Assembly: GCF_014748335.1 (NCBI RefSeq)
Contig: NZ_JAAVIY010000004.1
Location: 248,001 to 312,000, forward strand
DNA length: 64,000 bases
Direction of reading: 5' to 3'
DNA from: Flavobacterium selenitireducens
GTDB taxonomy: Bacteria > Bacteroidota > Bacteroidia > Flavobacteriales > Flavobacteriaceae
Shown here: positions 25,878 through 33,493 of the stretch, piece after piece
Layout: each line of letters begins with the position of its first letter
Numbering within the stretch: the stretch's first letter is position 1
Made by a program: the position numbers and the translations under genes
The notes under the pieces: model-generated
Told to the model about the DNA's origin: nothing
The model's input: the letters and a program-made list of their open reading frames with translations, nothing else
Databases searched by the model: none

Positions 25878-26441
25878 TTACAGCAAAATCCTGTCTTCGC
25901 GCAGCATGGCATATTGAAATTCGTCTGTCCAGACACCGTTGTCGTCGTAGCTTTTCACGAAATGCCCTTCGCGACGGAAACCGCAATGTTCGAGCATCTT
26001 TATCGAAGCCCCGTTTTGGGTGTCCACGAGTTCGACGATGCGATGAAAGTTAGGAATGGCAAACAGCAATGCCACGATGCCGTCAAGCGCCTCGCGGGCG
26101 AATCCTGTTTTTTGGTACAAATGGGAAATGGTAATCCCGATTTCGGCCACCCGATCGTCAAAACCGTCGAATTTTATTGCGCAATCGCCTATCATCCTGG
26201 CGGTTTCCGTATGCACGATGGCAAACTGCGTCCATTTTCCAGGCGTCCCGAACACACTGTGTTTTTGATTGTCGATGAAGGCTTCGGCCGTAGCGCGGTC
26301 CATGACGTCAAATGACTGGAACTTCACGATATCCGGATTGGAGCGGTAGATCAGGAAATCGTCGAGGTCTGCCGGCGCCAAATTGCGGATAAGAAGCCGC
26401 TCGGTCGTCGTCAGATATGCGGGAATATTGGTGTCAGCCAT
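25878..26441 (-). CDS. GNAT N-acetyltransferase (RimJ/RimL-like)
   Basis: This 187-residue protein is of the RimJ/RimL acetyltransferase type. The N-terminus (TTERLLIRNLAPADLDDFLI) is the usual first strand and helix, ISHLYQKTGFAREALDGIV contains the acetyl-CoA pyrophosphate-binding Q/RxxGxA-like loop, and NGASIKMLEHCGFRREGHFV is the conserved C-terminal motif. Substrates of this family vary (ribosomal N-termini, small molecules). It lies between purA and nhaA, with the purA terminator in the 70-base gap. Confidence 0.88.
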   Translation of the reverse strand: MADTNIPAYLTTTERLLIRNLAPADLDDFLIYRSNPDIVKFQSFDVMDRATAEAFIDNQKHSVFGTPGKWTQFAIVHTETARMIGDCAIKFDGFDDRVAEIGITISHLYQKTGFAREALDGIVALLFAIPNFHRIVELVDTQNGASIKMLEHCGFRREGHFVKSYDDNGVWTDEFQYAMLREDRILL

Positions 26442-26450
26442 TGGAAGCGC

Positions 26451-26488
26451 AGAAAAAATAAACCCTCAAATCTAAGGATTCAAGGGTT
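26451..26488 (-). terminator. Terminator of purA
   Basis: On the reverse strand a 12-bp stem with two G-T pairs (26461-26488) has its arms beginning AACCC and ending GGGTT. It is followed by a T-rich run read from 26451-26460. Confidence 0.75.
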
Positions 26489-26511
26489 CAATAAAGTATT
26501 CGGATGCCGGT

Positions 26512-27780
26512 TTATTTCAGGATGGTTTGTTTTCGGTCCGGTCCTACGGAGACGATCGTGATGGGAACTTCGACCTCCTTTTCGATGAATTCGATGTATT
26601 CCTTGAGTTCTTTCGGAAGCGAATCGAAAGTGGTCAACCCTGTCAAATCGGCGGCCCAACCTTTAAATTCGGTGTAAACCGGTTGTACGTTTTCAGGTTC
26701 GATGTTGTACGGAAGATGATCGATTTCCTGGCCTTTGTATTTATAAGACGTGGCGACTTTCAATGTGTCGAATCCAGACAAAACATCGCCTTTCATCATC
26801 ATCAGTTGCGTAACGCCGTTCACGCGGATTGCGTATTTTAATGCGACGAGGTCGAGCCAGCCGCAACGTCTCTGTCTTCCGGTTACCGATCCGAACTCAT
26901 TTCCTACCTTGGCCATCGTCGCGCCTGCTTCGTCAAACAATTCGGTTGGGAACGGCCCGCTGCCGACGCGCGTCGCATAAGCTTTGAAAATCCCGTACAC
27001 TTCCTTGATTTTGTTTGGTGCGATGCCAAGCCCGGTACAAGCTCCGGCGGCCGTCGTATTGGACGAAGTCACAAACGGGTACGTCCCGAAATCGACGTCG
27101 AGAAGCGAACCCTGGGCGCCTTCGCACAAAATGGTCTTGCCGTCTTTTTGCGCCTGGTGCAGATATTGTTCGGAATCGATGAAAGTTAACTGTCTCAAGG
27201 CTTCGATTGAGGCGAAAAATTCTTTTTCAAGTTCCGGCAGGTTGTACTGGATTTCAACGTCGTGGAATTTGATCATCGCCTCGTGTTTGTCGGCCAGGGC
27301 GCGGTAACGCTCCTTGAAGTCTTCGAGTTCGATGTCGCCTACGCGAAGCCCGTTTCTCCCGGTTTTATCCATATAGGTCGGGCCGATTCCCTTGAGTGTC
27401 GATCCGATCTTCGCCTTTCCTTTCGCCGCTTCGGACGCTGCGTCGAGCAAACGGTGTGTCGGAAGGATCAGGTGGGCTTTGCGCGAAATGATAAGCCGGG
27501 ATTTGATGTCGATGTCGAATTTGGCCAGGCCGTCGATTTCTTGTTTGAAGACCGTCGGGTCGATGACGACGCCATTGCCGATGATATTGATTGAATTCTT
27601 GTGGAAAATGCCTGACGGAATTGTTCTCAAAACGTGCTTGATGCCGTCGAATTCGAGTGTGTGTCCTGCGTTGGGCCCGCCTTGAAAGCGTGCGATGATG
27701 TCGTATTTGGAGGTCAATACGTCTACGATTTTCCCTTTTCCTTCGTCTCCCCATTGGAGGCCGAGTAGTAAGTCTGCCAT
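26512..27780 (-). CDS. purA: Adenylosuccinate synthase
   Basis: This 422-residue cytoplasmic enzyme joins IMP and aspartate using GTP, the first committed step to AMP. The P-loop-like LGLQWGDEGKGKIVDVLT lies at the N-terminus. GPNAGHTL, LRTIPSGIFH, ILCEGAQGSLLDVDFGTYPF and GRQRRCGWLDLVALKYA are further signatures, and TVSVG-type C-terminal residues bind GTP. Length is standard. Upstream lie a low-complexity tract, dispersed-repeat copy C and fur on the same strand, so the usual fur-purA pairing is kept but spread apart by repeats. A terminator follows at 26451. Confidence 0.97.
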   Translation of the reverse strand: MADLLLGLQWGDEGKGKIVDVLTSKYDIIARFQGGPNAGHTLEFDGIKHVLRTIPSGIFHKNSINIIGNGVVIDPTVFKQEIDGLAKFDIDIKSRLIISRKAHLILPTHRLLDAASEAAKGKAKIGSTLKGIGPTYMDKTGRNGLRVGDIELEDFKERYRALADKHEAMIKFHDVEIQYNLPELEKEFFASIEALRQLTFIDSEQYLHQAQKDGKTILCEGAQGSLLDVDFGTYPFVTSSNTTAAGACTGLGIAPNKIKEVYGIFKAYATRVGSGPFPTELFDEAGATMAKVGNEFGSVTGRQRRCGWLDLVALKYAIRVNGVTQLMMMKGDVLSGFDTLKVATSYKYKGQEIDHLPYNIEPENVQPVYTEFKGWAADLTGLTTFDSLPKELKEYIEFIEKEVEVPITIVSVGPDRKQTILK

Positions 27781-27786
27781 TTTTTT

Positions 27787-27879
27787 AAGTCAAAGTCGAA
27801 AGTCAAAAGTCGGAGGACTCGGAGTTTCGGGTTAGTTGTTTGTTTAAGGTTTAAAGTTTAAGGTTTAATGTTTAATGTG
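27787..27879. repeat. Low-complexity tract of AAAGTC and GTTTAAGG words
   Basis: The first part (27787-27815) has AAGTCAAAGTCGAAAGTC-like words. The second part (27841-27879) repeats TTTAAGG/TTTAAAG/TTTAATG in 7-8 base units. It fills the region just upstream of purA. Confidence 0.65.
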
Positions 27880-27882
27880 AAC

Positions 27883-28033
27883 GCGTTAGGGATTGAAGCG
27901 GAAATCCTTTTTTGGCGTCCTGCCAGGTTTTCAAAACCTGGCAGCTATGACAAAAAAGATTGAAGCGGAAAGCCCGGCGGCGGCACCTTAAAATTTCCGG
28001 TTTTCACCAAATTCCCCAGCCGACGCAACGCCC
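27883..28033 (-). repeat. Dispersed flavobacterial intergenic repeat, copy C
   Basis: On the reverse strand it starts GGGCGTTGCG at 28033, contains GCCGCCGCCGGGCTTTCCGC and ends CAATCCCTAACGC at 27883. This matches copy A almost word for word outside the core. The core carries a 23-base palindrome (27921-27943). It lies between fur and purA. Confidence 0.8.
27921..27943. repeat. Near-perfect palindrome inside repeat copy C
   Basis: TGCCAGGTTTT and AAAACCTGGCA are complementary 11-base arms around a single C. It replaces the hairpin core seen in copy A. Confidence 0.7.
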
Positions 28034-28045
28034 AATCATTAATCA

Positions 28046-28513
28046 TTAATTATCAAGACTCGGTTTGCGCTTTTGCCCATACAAATACAACGAATGGTTG
28101 TGGATTTCGATGTCGAAGATTTCCTCTATCGTCTTTTTTATCGTCTGTATGCGCGGATCGCAAAATTCGATGACTTCTCCCGTGTCGGTCATGATGATAT
28201 GGTCGTGCTGCTTGTCGAAATACGACTTTTCGTAATGCGACTGGTTCTGGCCGAACTGGTGTTTGCGCACCAATCCGCAGTCGAGCAGCAGTTCGATCGT
28301 ATTGTACAAGGTGGCACGGCTCACGCGATAATTTTTGTTCTTCATTTTGATGTAGAGGTTCTCGATGTCAAAATGATCTTCACTCTCGTAAATTTCCTGT
28401 AGAATCGCGTAGCGCTCAGGCGTTTTGCGATGGCCTTTGCTCTCGAGATACATCGTAAAGACGTTCTTTACGGTCTCTTGGTTTTTGCTGTTATCGGTGG
28501 AAATAAGTGTCAT
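28046..28513 (-). CDS. fur: Fur-family transcriptional regulator
   Basis: This 155-residue ferric uptake regulator-type protein has an N-terminal winged helix ([40 protein letters not shown]) and a C-terminal metal/dimer domain with [17 protein letters not shown]. The His residues for the regulatory metal are kept. Both CxxC structural-zinc motifs of classical Fur are absent (MTDT replaces CxxC), so dimer stability may not need zinc. It lies upstream of purA. Its -7 element sits only five bases before the ATG, so the mRNA may be leaderless or the true start may lie a little further in. Confidence 0.92.
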   Translation of the reverse strand: MTLISTDNSKNQETVKNVFTMYLESKGHRKTPERYAILQEIYESEDHFDIENLYIKMKNKNYRVSRATLYNTIELLLDCGLVRKHQFGQNQSHYEKSYFDKQHDHIIMTDTGEVIEFCDPRIQTIKKTIEEIFDIEIHNHSLYLYGQKRKPSLDN

Positions 28514-28517
28514 GCGG

Positions 28518-28547
28518 CAAAGATAATGGTTCGTCGAGAACTGGCAA
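28518..28547 (-). promoter_or_regulatory. fur promoter, -33 TTG / -7 TATCTTTG
   Basis: On the reverse strand TTG (28547-28545) is followed after 19 bases by TATCTTTG (28525-28518), an exact -7 match. The -7 ends five bases from the annotated ATG at 28513. Confidence 0.6.
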
Positions 28548-28744
28548 TTCCCATTTGGATTTAATTGTGCCTCAGGAGCCGCGTCCGTTATTTGTCGGTT
28601 CGGGACGTCGCGCAGGCAAACATCCGTCTATTTAAACCGTCGTTGGTATATTTCGTGTTTTGCGCCGGGAAGAAGCCCGCTTTCTTTGCACCGGGATTTA
28701 GAAAGTCCTGATCACAATCTAATTTGAACTTAAAACAACGAAAA

Positions 28745-29449
28745 ATGAAATCAAAGATTCGAGAATTCCTGAAACAAAAATGTGTACCTGCGGGTAGGAA
28801 CTTATTTTTATTCTTATTGGCAACGACCGCCCTTGTCTCTTGCGGAAGCGATGACAATGAAGGAGGATCAAAACGACCGACACTTGTAAGCTTGCAAGGC
28901 GGAACCGAATCGATCCAGTACACGATGTCCTATGACGACAAAGGCAGGTTGGGAAGCATGACGAGCAATGCCGGAGGCGCGCACACGTTCACTTTCGCCT
29001 ATAACGAAAAAGGAAAGGTGTCGAACGTGACAACGAGTGGTGCTGTTACCGATCCGATATCGTTCACTTATAACGAACAAGGAAAACTCGCAACGTTTGC
29101 ACGTGGCAACCAGGCGCCGTTCGTCGTTAACTGGGTCGACGCGACAACCCTTACGATTGACGGGACTACAATCAAAGTGGACAGCAAAAATGACTTGGTA
29201 ATGTATGACGTGCTTTCCATCACGCGTGATTCCGGAAAAGGCGCTTTCAGCGGTGTGAAAGGCGTGGACGGCCTGACGATGCTTCTCATCGAGACGCAAA
29301 CCCTGTTTTTCGCCTCTAAAAAGCCGGTAAAAACCATTTTGGGCTCAGGAGGAGGTTACATTCTCGCCAACAGTTTCCAGGGCGGAATGGTCAGCGGCGC
29401 TACGTTTGACATCTCCGGAACGCCATACACCATGACAATCTCGTATTAA
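28745..29449 (+). CDS. Lipoprotein with RHS-like YD repeats, function unknown
   Basis: This 234-residue protein has a long basic N-terminus, a hydrophobic stretch (NLFLFLLATTALVSC) and a lipobox ending at Cys36, followed by GSDDNEGG. Acidic residues after the Cys suggest export to the cell surface in Bacteroidota. Three short repeats of the type YDDKGRLGSM, YNEKGKVSNV and YNEQGKLATF resemble RHS/YD repeats, the tyrosine-aspartate/glycine pattern seen in surface toxins and wall proteins. Only three are present, so this may be a small beta-sheet domain. The rest has no recognisable domain. A terminator follows at 29472. Confidence 0.65.
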   Translation: MKSKIREFLKQKCVPAGRNLFLFLLATTALVSCGSDDNEGGSKRPTLVSLQGGTESIQYTMSYDDKGRLGSMTSNAGGAHTFTFAYNEKGKVSNVTTSGAVTDPISFTYNEQGKLATFARGNQAPFVVNWVDATTLTIDGTTIKVDSKNDLVMYDVLSITRDSGKGAFSGVKGVDGLTMLLIETQTLFFASKKPVKTILGSGGGYILANSFQGGMVSGATFDISGTPYTMTISY

Positions 29450-29471
29450 GGTTTAGTGTTAGTTTTTTTTT

Positions 29472-29498
29472 AAGGCTCCGTTCGGGGCCTTTTTTATT
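29472..29498 (+). terminator. Terminator after the YD-repeat lipoprotein gene
   Basis: AAGGCTCC (29472-29479) pairs with GGGGCCTT (29484-29491) around GTTC, followed by TTTTTATT. Confidence 0.78.
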
Positions 29499-30045
29499 CG
29501 ACTTCGGACAGGTTGCGTTTTACGATTTCCCAGGCGCGCGCTCTCAACAACGCATTTCCTTTGATGGCGACCTTTAGGATTTCGAGGCATTCCCTGAGAT
29601 AACGCGGTGCGAAATGACGGTCCTGGCTGGCAATTTCCCCACTATTGTCGATGATATCCGCATATTTGATGGTCTGGGCCTGGGCACTTGTCTTTTCTAT
29701 GCGTTCGAGTTCCTGATGCTTGCGGATCCTGCGGTTGAGATGGGCAAAATTTTTCTTGACGAAAACGTCCGTCATTTCTATCACGAGCTGCAATGTGTGC
29801 CGGGCATCGGCTTCGCTCATCGTGTTCCTGAGAAATTCGAGGAGTTCGGCTTCGTTTACAGACGTGTCCTCGAGTACGTCGTGCAGCAGTGCCGCCGCGA
29901 GTACGGGGAGCGAGTCGTCGTATTGGCGGCAGGTTTCCATCACCCTTATCGGATGCACGATATACCGTTCGCCGGAATATTTCCTGAGTTGTTCGCCATG
30001 GGCCGCATCGGCAAAGTCGCGAACCTTTGCTACAATTTCCTCCAT
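29494..30045 (-). CDS. Small HD-domain protein resembling alarmone hydrolases (SAH/Mesh1-like)
   Basis: This 183-residue protein consists of one HD domain of the RelA/SpoT hydrolase type and lacks synthetase, TGS and ACT domains. The metal-site motifs are YIVHPIRVMETC (His), AALLHDVLEDTS (His-Asp) and TIKYADIIDN (Asp). The last replaces the KxADRLHN of full-length Rsh, as in small alarmone hydrolases. The family hydrolyses (p)ppGpp, and some members are broad nucleotidases. I chose the ATG at 30045; an upstream TTG at 30054 is possible. It lies about 0.9 kb from the bifunctional rsh gene on the same strand, with two other genes between. Confidence 0.78.
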   Translation of the reverse strand: MEEIVAKVRDFADAAHGEQLRKYSGERYIVHPIRVMETCRQYDDSLPVLAAALLHDVLEDTSVNEAELLEFLRNTMSEADARHTLQLVIEMTDVFVKKNFAHLNRRIRKHQELERIEKTSAQAQTIKYADIIDNSGEIASQDRHFAPRYLRECLEILKVAIKGNALLRARAWEIVKRNLSEVE

Positions 30046-30139
30046 CACCCTCAAATTTTATCGGTTCCAACCTTAAAGTTACGCCAAGTTATGCGAAGCG
30101 GAGTCTAAAATTTTCTGAAATGTTCGGAATGCCAGTTCG

Positions 30140-30655
30140 TTACTTCAATTTAAACTCAGACGGAGATTCCAGTTGCTCGATGACTTTTGCGATTCTTAAG
30201 ACAACATCTTCATTGGCACTGGCCGAAAAAATCCAATCGAGGATTTCCTTTTTGCGCGATTCGTCAAATCCGCTGAACTTTCGCATCAGCTTCGGTTCGT
30301 CTTCGAGGCAGGCCAGAAAGTCTTCCGGGATGACAAGCGGTGCTTCGTCGAGATAAAGCACCAATTTTACGACATCGCCCGCTTCCTTACCGATTTGTTT
30401 TCGTATATCCGCCTTGACGGCCATGAAAGTGCCTTTCTTCATCGCCCAAATGTTGAACGACTCCAACCGGTAACCGTCGATGAGGCCGCGAACGCGCAAA
30501 GTGCTGTTGCGTTTTTTGGGCACATTGTTCAGGATGGGCATTTCGATGAAAGTCCAGGCGCCTTTTCCTTCTCCTTTTTTGAGGATAAAATGGTCGTTTA
30601 CGATTGGCGTTTCCATATCTGAGGTAAATCGCACCAACTTTGGAACAAATTCCAT
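30140..30655 (-). CDS. YdeI/OmdA-like protein with DUF1905 domain
   Basis: This 171-residue cytoplasmic protein has a DUF1905 domain at residues about 20-100 (GKGAWTFIEMPILNNVPKKR, VRGLIDGYRLESFNIWAMKK, TFMAVKADIRKQIG). A YdeI/OmdA helical C-terminus follows (LEDEPKLMRKFSGFDESRKKEILDWI). Proteins of this combination are common in Bacteroidota and are uncharacterised; a link to cationic peptide resistance or OmpD association is only by name. It is divergent from the small acidic gene at 30711. Confidence 0.8.
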   Translation of the reverse strand: MEFVPKLVRFTSDMETPIVNDHFILKKGEGKGAWTFIEMPILNNVPKKRNSTLRVRGLIDGYRLESFNIWAMKKGTFMAVKADIRKQIGKEAGDVVKLVLYLDEAPLVIPEDFLACLEDEPKLMRKFSGFDESRKKEILDWIFSASANEDVVLRIAKVIEQLESPSEFKLK

Positions 30656-30710
30656 AACGCGGCGAGCGAGTTTGCAGACTAATTTACATTAAAATTCAAA
30701 GTCAGCCATC

Positions 30711-30950
30711 ATGGAAAATACAAACGAAAAAGAGTGGATGCCATCCAACCAGGATCCTACAGACCGCGAACGGGAAATGCGTGATACTTCGGGAGACGAA
30801 TCGCGTAATACGTCCGGGGATAGGGAAGAATCGCTTGAAAAAGAAGAAGTAGAAGAAGAATCTGCAGATTGGGGCGATGTCGATCCCCAGCACGATCCGT
30901 TGCAACCGCAAGGCCCGATGGATCCCAGCGGACCGGGTAGTGCCGTCTGA
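30711..30950 (+). CDS. Small acidic disordered protein
   Basis: This 79-residue protein has no hydrophobic segment and is dominated by Glu, Asp, Arg, Ser and Pro. It has a short internal repeat (RDTSGDES / RNTSGDRE), a Glu-rich block (EKEEVEEE), then a Trp-containing motif SADWGDVDP and a Pro/Gly-rich end. I take it as real because it has a Shine-Dalgarno-poor but clean start, a stop just before a strong terminator and an ordered acidic composition. Function is unknown. Confidence 0.6.
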   Translation: MENTNEKEWMPSNQDPTDREREMRDTSGDESRNTSGDREESLEKEEVEEESADWGDVDPQHDPLQPQGPMDPSGPGSAV

Positions 30951-30984
30951 AAAAAATCCGGTCGATGAGGCCGGATTTTTTTTG
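30951..30984. terminator. Bidirectional terminator between the acidic-protein gene and rsh
   Basis: AAAAAAATCCGG (30951-30962) and CCGGATTTTTTTT (30972-30984) form a hairpin with A/T flanks on both sides. It can end the forward small gene and the reverse rsh gene, whose stop lies at 30989. Confidence 0.85.
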
Positions 30985-30988
30985 TCTT

Positions 30989-33217
30989 TTAATGGTATAC
31001 CCGCGTGACTTTGTCGACACCGTCTATCTTACGGATATTTTCCATTAATTTTTTCAGTATCGTATTGTTCTGAACGATGACGGCGATCTGTCCGTTGAAA
31101 ATCCCGGCCTCCCCGTTCAGGGAAATGCTCTGGATGTTGACGTGCATGTTGTTCGAAATGACTTTCGTGATTTGATTGGTCAGGCCAAGCGTATCCATCC
31201 CGGTGATGTTGAGGATGGCCTTGAATTCCTGTTGTGTCGAATCGATCCATTTTGCCGACATGATGCGATAGGCGTAATTCGACTGTAATGTGATCGCGTT
31301 CGGGCAATCTTTTTTATGGACTTTGATTCCTTCGTTTATCGTGACGAAACCAAAAACTTCATCTCCCGGAATCGGGTTGCAGCACGTTGAGAGCTTGTAG
31401 TCGAGTTTGTCGTGTTCAGGGCCGAAAACCAACATGTCGTAATTGCTCGTGAGTACCTGGCGGTGCAGGTCTTCCTCGGCGATCGGCTTGTCGCTTTTCT
31501 TGATTCTGTTCTTGAAGAAGTTGATGAACGAATTGCTCTTTTGTGCGGCGTAATCCTTGAGCTGTTGGTTTTCTATCGCACCGATTCCGACGCGGTAGAA
31601 CAAATCGAGGCTCGTTTTGAGCTTGAAGAAATTGACCAGCTCGTTGACCACGGATTCGCTCATCGTGATCTTGAGGTGTCTCAGTTTGCGCGTCAACAAT
31701 TCTTTGCCTTCCTCGGCCGTTTTTTTGGTGTTCTCGTTGAGGACGTTCCTGATCTTGTTTTTAGCTCGCGATGTCGTTACGTATTCGAGCCAATGTGTCG
31801 TCGGCTTTTGGTTGGGCGAGGTGATGATCTCGACCTGGTCGCCGCTTTTGAGTTCGTAGTTAAGTGGAACCAAGCGCCCGTTCACACGCGTTCCCCTTGT
31901 CCGTACACCGATTTCTGAATGTATCGAAAATGCGAAATCCAACGAAGTCGCCCCTTTCGGCAACGACTTGATTTCGCCTTTTGGCGTAAAGACGAAGATT
32001 TCCTTGGCGTAGAGGTTCATCTTGAAATCCTCGACAAAGTCAACGGCGTTCGTTTCGGAATTTTCAAGCGCTTCCTTGAGCAGGTTGAGCCAAATATCGA
32101 GTCCCGATTCCTCGTTGCCTCCGCCTTGCTTGTACTTGTAGTGGGCCGCATAGCCTTTTTCGGCAATTTCGTCCATGCGCTCGGACCGTACCTGGATTTC
32201 TACCCATCGGCCTTTTGGCCCCATGACGGTGATGTGCAACGCCTCGTAACCGGTGGATTTTGGGGAAGATATCCAGTCGCGCAACCGGCTCGGGGACGGT
32301 CGGTAATGGTCGGTCACGATGGAATAAATCTTCCACGCCAAAAACTTTTCGTCATGCGGATTCGATTTGTACACGATACGCAAGGCGAACTTGTCGTAAA
32401 CCTCGTCGAAGCCGACGTTTTGGGCTTTCATCTTGCGCCGTATCGAATAGACCGATTTAGGCCTGCCCTTGATGATATAGTCGATGCCTTCCGCGTCAAG
32501 CGAACTTTTCAGGACTTCGGAGATTTCCTGAATATAGGCATCTTGCTGCTCTTTCGTCTCCTTGATCTTGGACACGATATCCTTGTAGACATTGGGCTCG
32601 GTATATTTAAGACCGAGATCTTCCAATTCGTTCTTGATGTTGTAAAGCCCCAGGCGATGGGCGAGAGGCGCATAAATATACAAGGTCTCCGATGCGATCT
32701 TGACCTGTTTGTATTCCGCCATCGAATCCATCGTTTGCATATTGTGCAGGCGGTCGGCTATCTTGATGATGATCACGCGCACGTCGTCGTTCAGCGTAAG
32801 CAACATCTTGCGGAAATTCTCGGCTTGCATCGAGATGTTCATGTCCTTCTTGACCTGGGCGATCTTGGTCAGGCCGGCCACGAGTTGGGCCACCTTAGGG
32901 TTGAACATGCGTTCGATGTCCTCGACGGTGACATCCGTATCCTCGACCACGTCGTGCATGAGAGCCGCCGCGATCGAAGTCGCACCAAGCCCGATCTGGG
33001 AAGCCACGATCTTGGCTACGGCTATCGGGTGAAAAATATACGCCTCTCCTGACTTTCGCCTTTGTTCTTTGTGGGCGTCGACGGCCACGTCAAAGGCTTT
33101 CCGGATCATTTTTTTGTCGCTGTCCGAAAGCGTTTGATAGGAAATCCGAAGCAACTCCTTGTATTCCTGCGCAATCGCTTTGTTTTCTTTTTCTATGAAT
33201 TCATCAGTCAACTCCAT
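30989..33217 (-). CDS. Bifunctional (p)ppGpp synthetase/hydrolase (RelA/SpoT, Rsh)
   Basis: This 742-residue stringent-response enzyme has all domains in order. The HD hydrolase is at residues about 50-200 (FHPIAVAKIV, AALMHDVVEDTDVT, IIKIADRLHNMQTM). The synthetase is at about 240-370 (GRPKSVYSIRRKMK, YALRIVY-type segment, SPKSTGYEALHITV). TGS lies at about 405-465 (YAKEIFVFTPKGEIKSLP), a conserved-cysteine domain (STCCNPIPGDEVFGFV) follows, and the C-terminal ACT domain starts near 665. Intact HD and synthetase motifs indicate both making and degrading (p)ppGpp. It is normally linked with fur and purA in this group; here small genes intervene. A bidirectional terminator follows. Confidence 0.95.
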   Translation of the reverse strand: MELTDEFIEKENKAIAQEYKELLRISYQTLSDSDKKMIRKAFDVAVDAHKEQRRKSGEAYIFHPIAVAKIVASQIGLGATSIAAALMHDVVEDTDVTVEDIERMFNPKVAQLVAGLTKIAQVKKDMNISMQAENFRKMLLTLNDDVRVIIIKIADRLHNMQTMDSMAEYKQVKIASETLYIYAPLAHRLGLYNIKNELEDLGLKYTEPNVYKDIVSKIKETKEQQDAYIQEISEVLKSSLDAEGIDYIIKGRPKSVYSIRRKMKAQNVGFDEVYDKFALRIVYKSNPHDEKFLAWKIYSIVTDHYRPSPSRLRDWISSPKSTGYEALHITVMGPKGRWVEIQVRSERMDEIAEKGYAAHYKYKQGGGNEESGLDIWLNLLKEALENSETNAVDFVEDFKMNLYAKEIFVFTPKGEIKSLPKGATSLDFAFSIHSEIGVRTRGTRVNGRLVPLNYELKSGDQVEIITSPNQKPTTHWLEYVTTSRAKNKIRNVLNENTKKTAEEGKELLTRKLRHLKITMSESVVNELVNFFKLKTSLDLFYRVGIGAIENQQLKDYAAQKSNSFINFFKNRIKKSDKPIAEEDLHRQVLTSNYDMLVFGPEHDKLDYKLSTCCNPIPGDEVFGFVTINEGIKVHKKDCPNAITLQSNYAYRIMSAKWIDSTQQEFKAILNITGMDTLGLTNQITKVISNNMHVNIQSISLNGEAGIFNGQIAVIVQNNTILKKLMENIRKIDGVDKVTRVYH

Positions 33218-33493
33218 GTCGGGAAATTAATAATTAAAAATGAATAATTAGTAATTTTCTGGTTGTTGCGGCCTCCTGAAACAAATTGGTTTAGGATCAG
33301 TGTTTTAAGGAGGTTTCGAGGCTGGAACGTCAAAATCCGAACCGCTTAGAGCAATCGATGATCCGCTGCCGAAATGTCGGGCCGGCGTGAAGCGCATTTT
33401 GATACGGAATCCTGCATTCGGCTACAAGCAAACGGATTTGGGCTACAGGCGGACGCATCTTTCGGCGGAACTTTGCGTTATAAATTTCAAATC

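Noticed and set aside
31919..33052. Forward open frame (377 codons) opposite rsh
   Set aside because: It lies entirely antisense to the full-length Rsh gene and shows no domain, signal or ribosome binding site.
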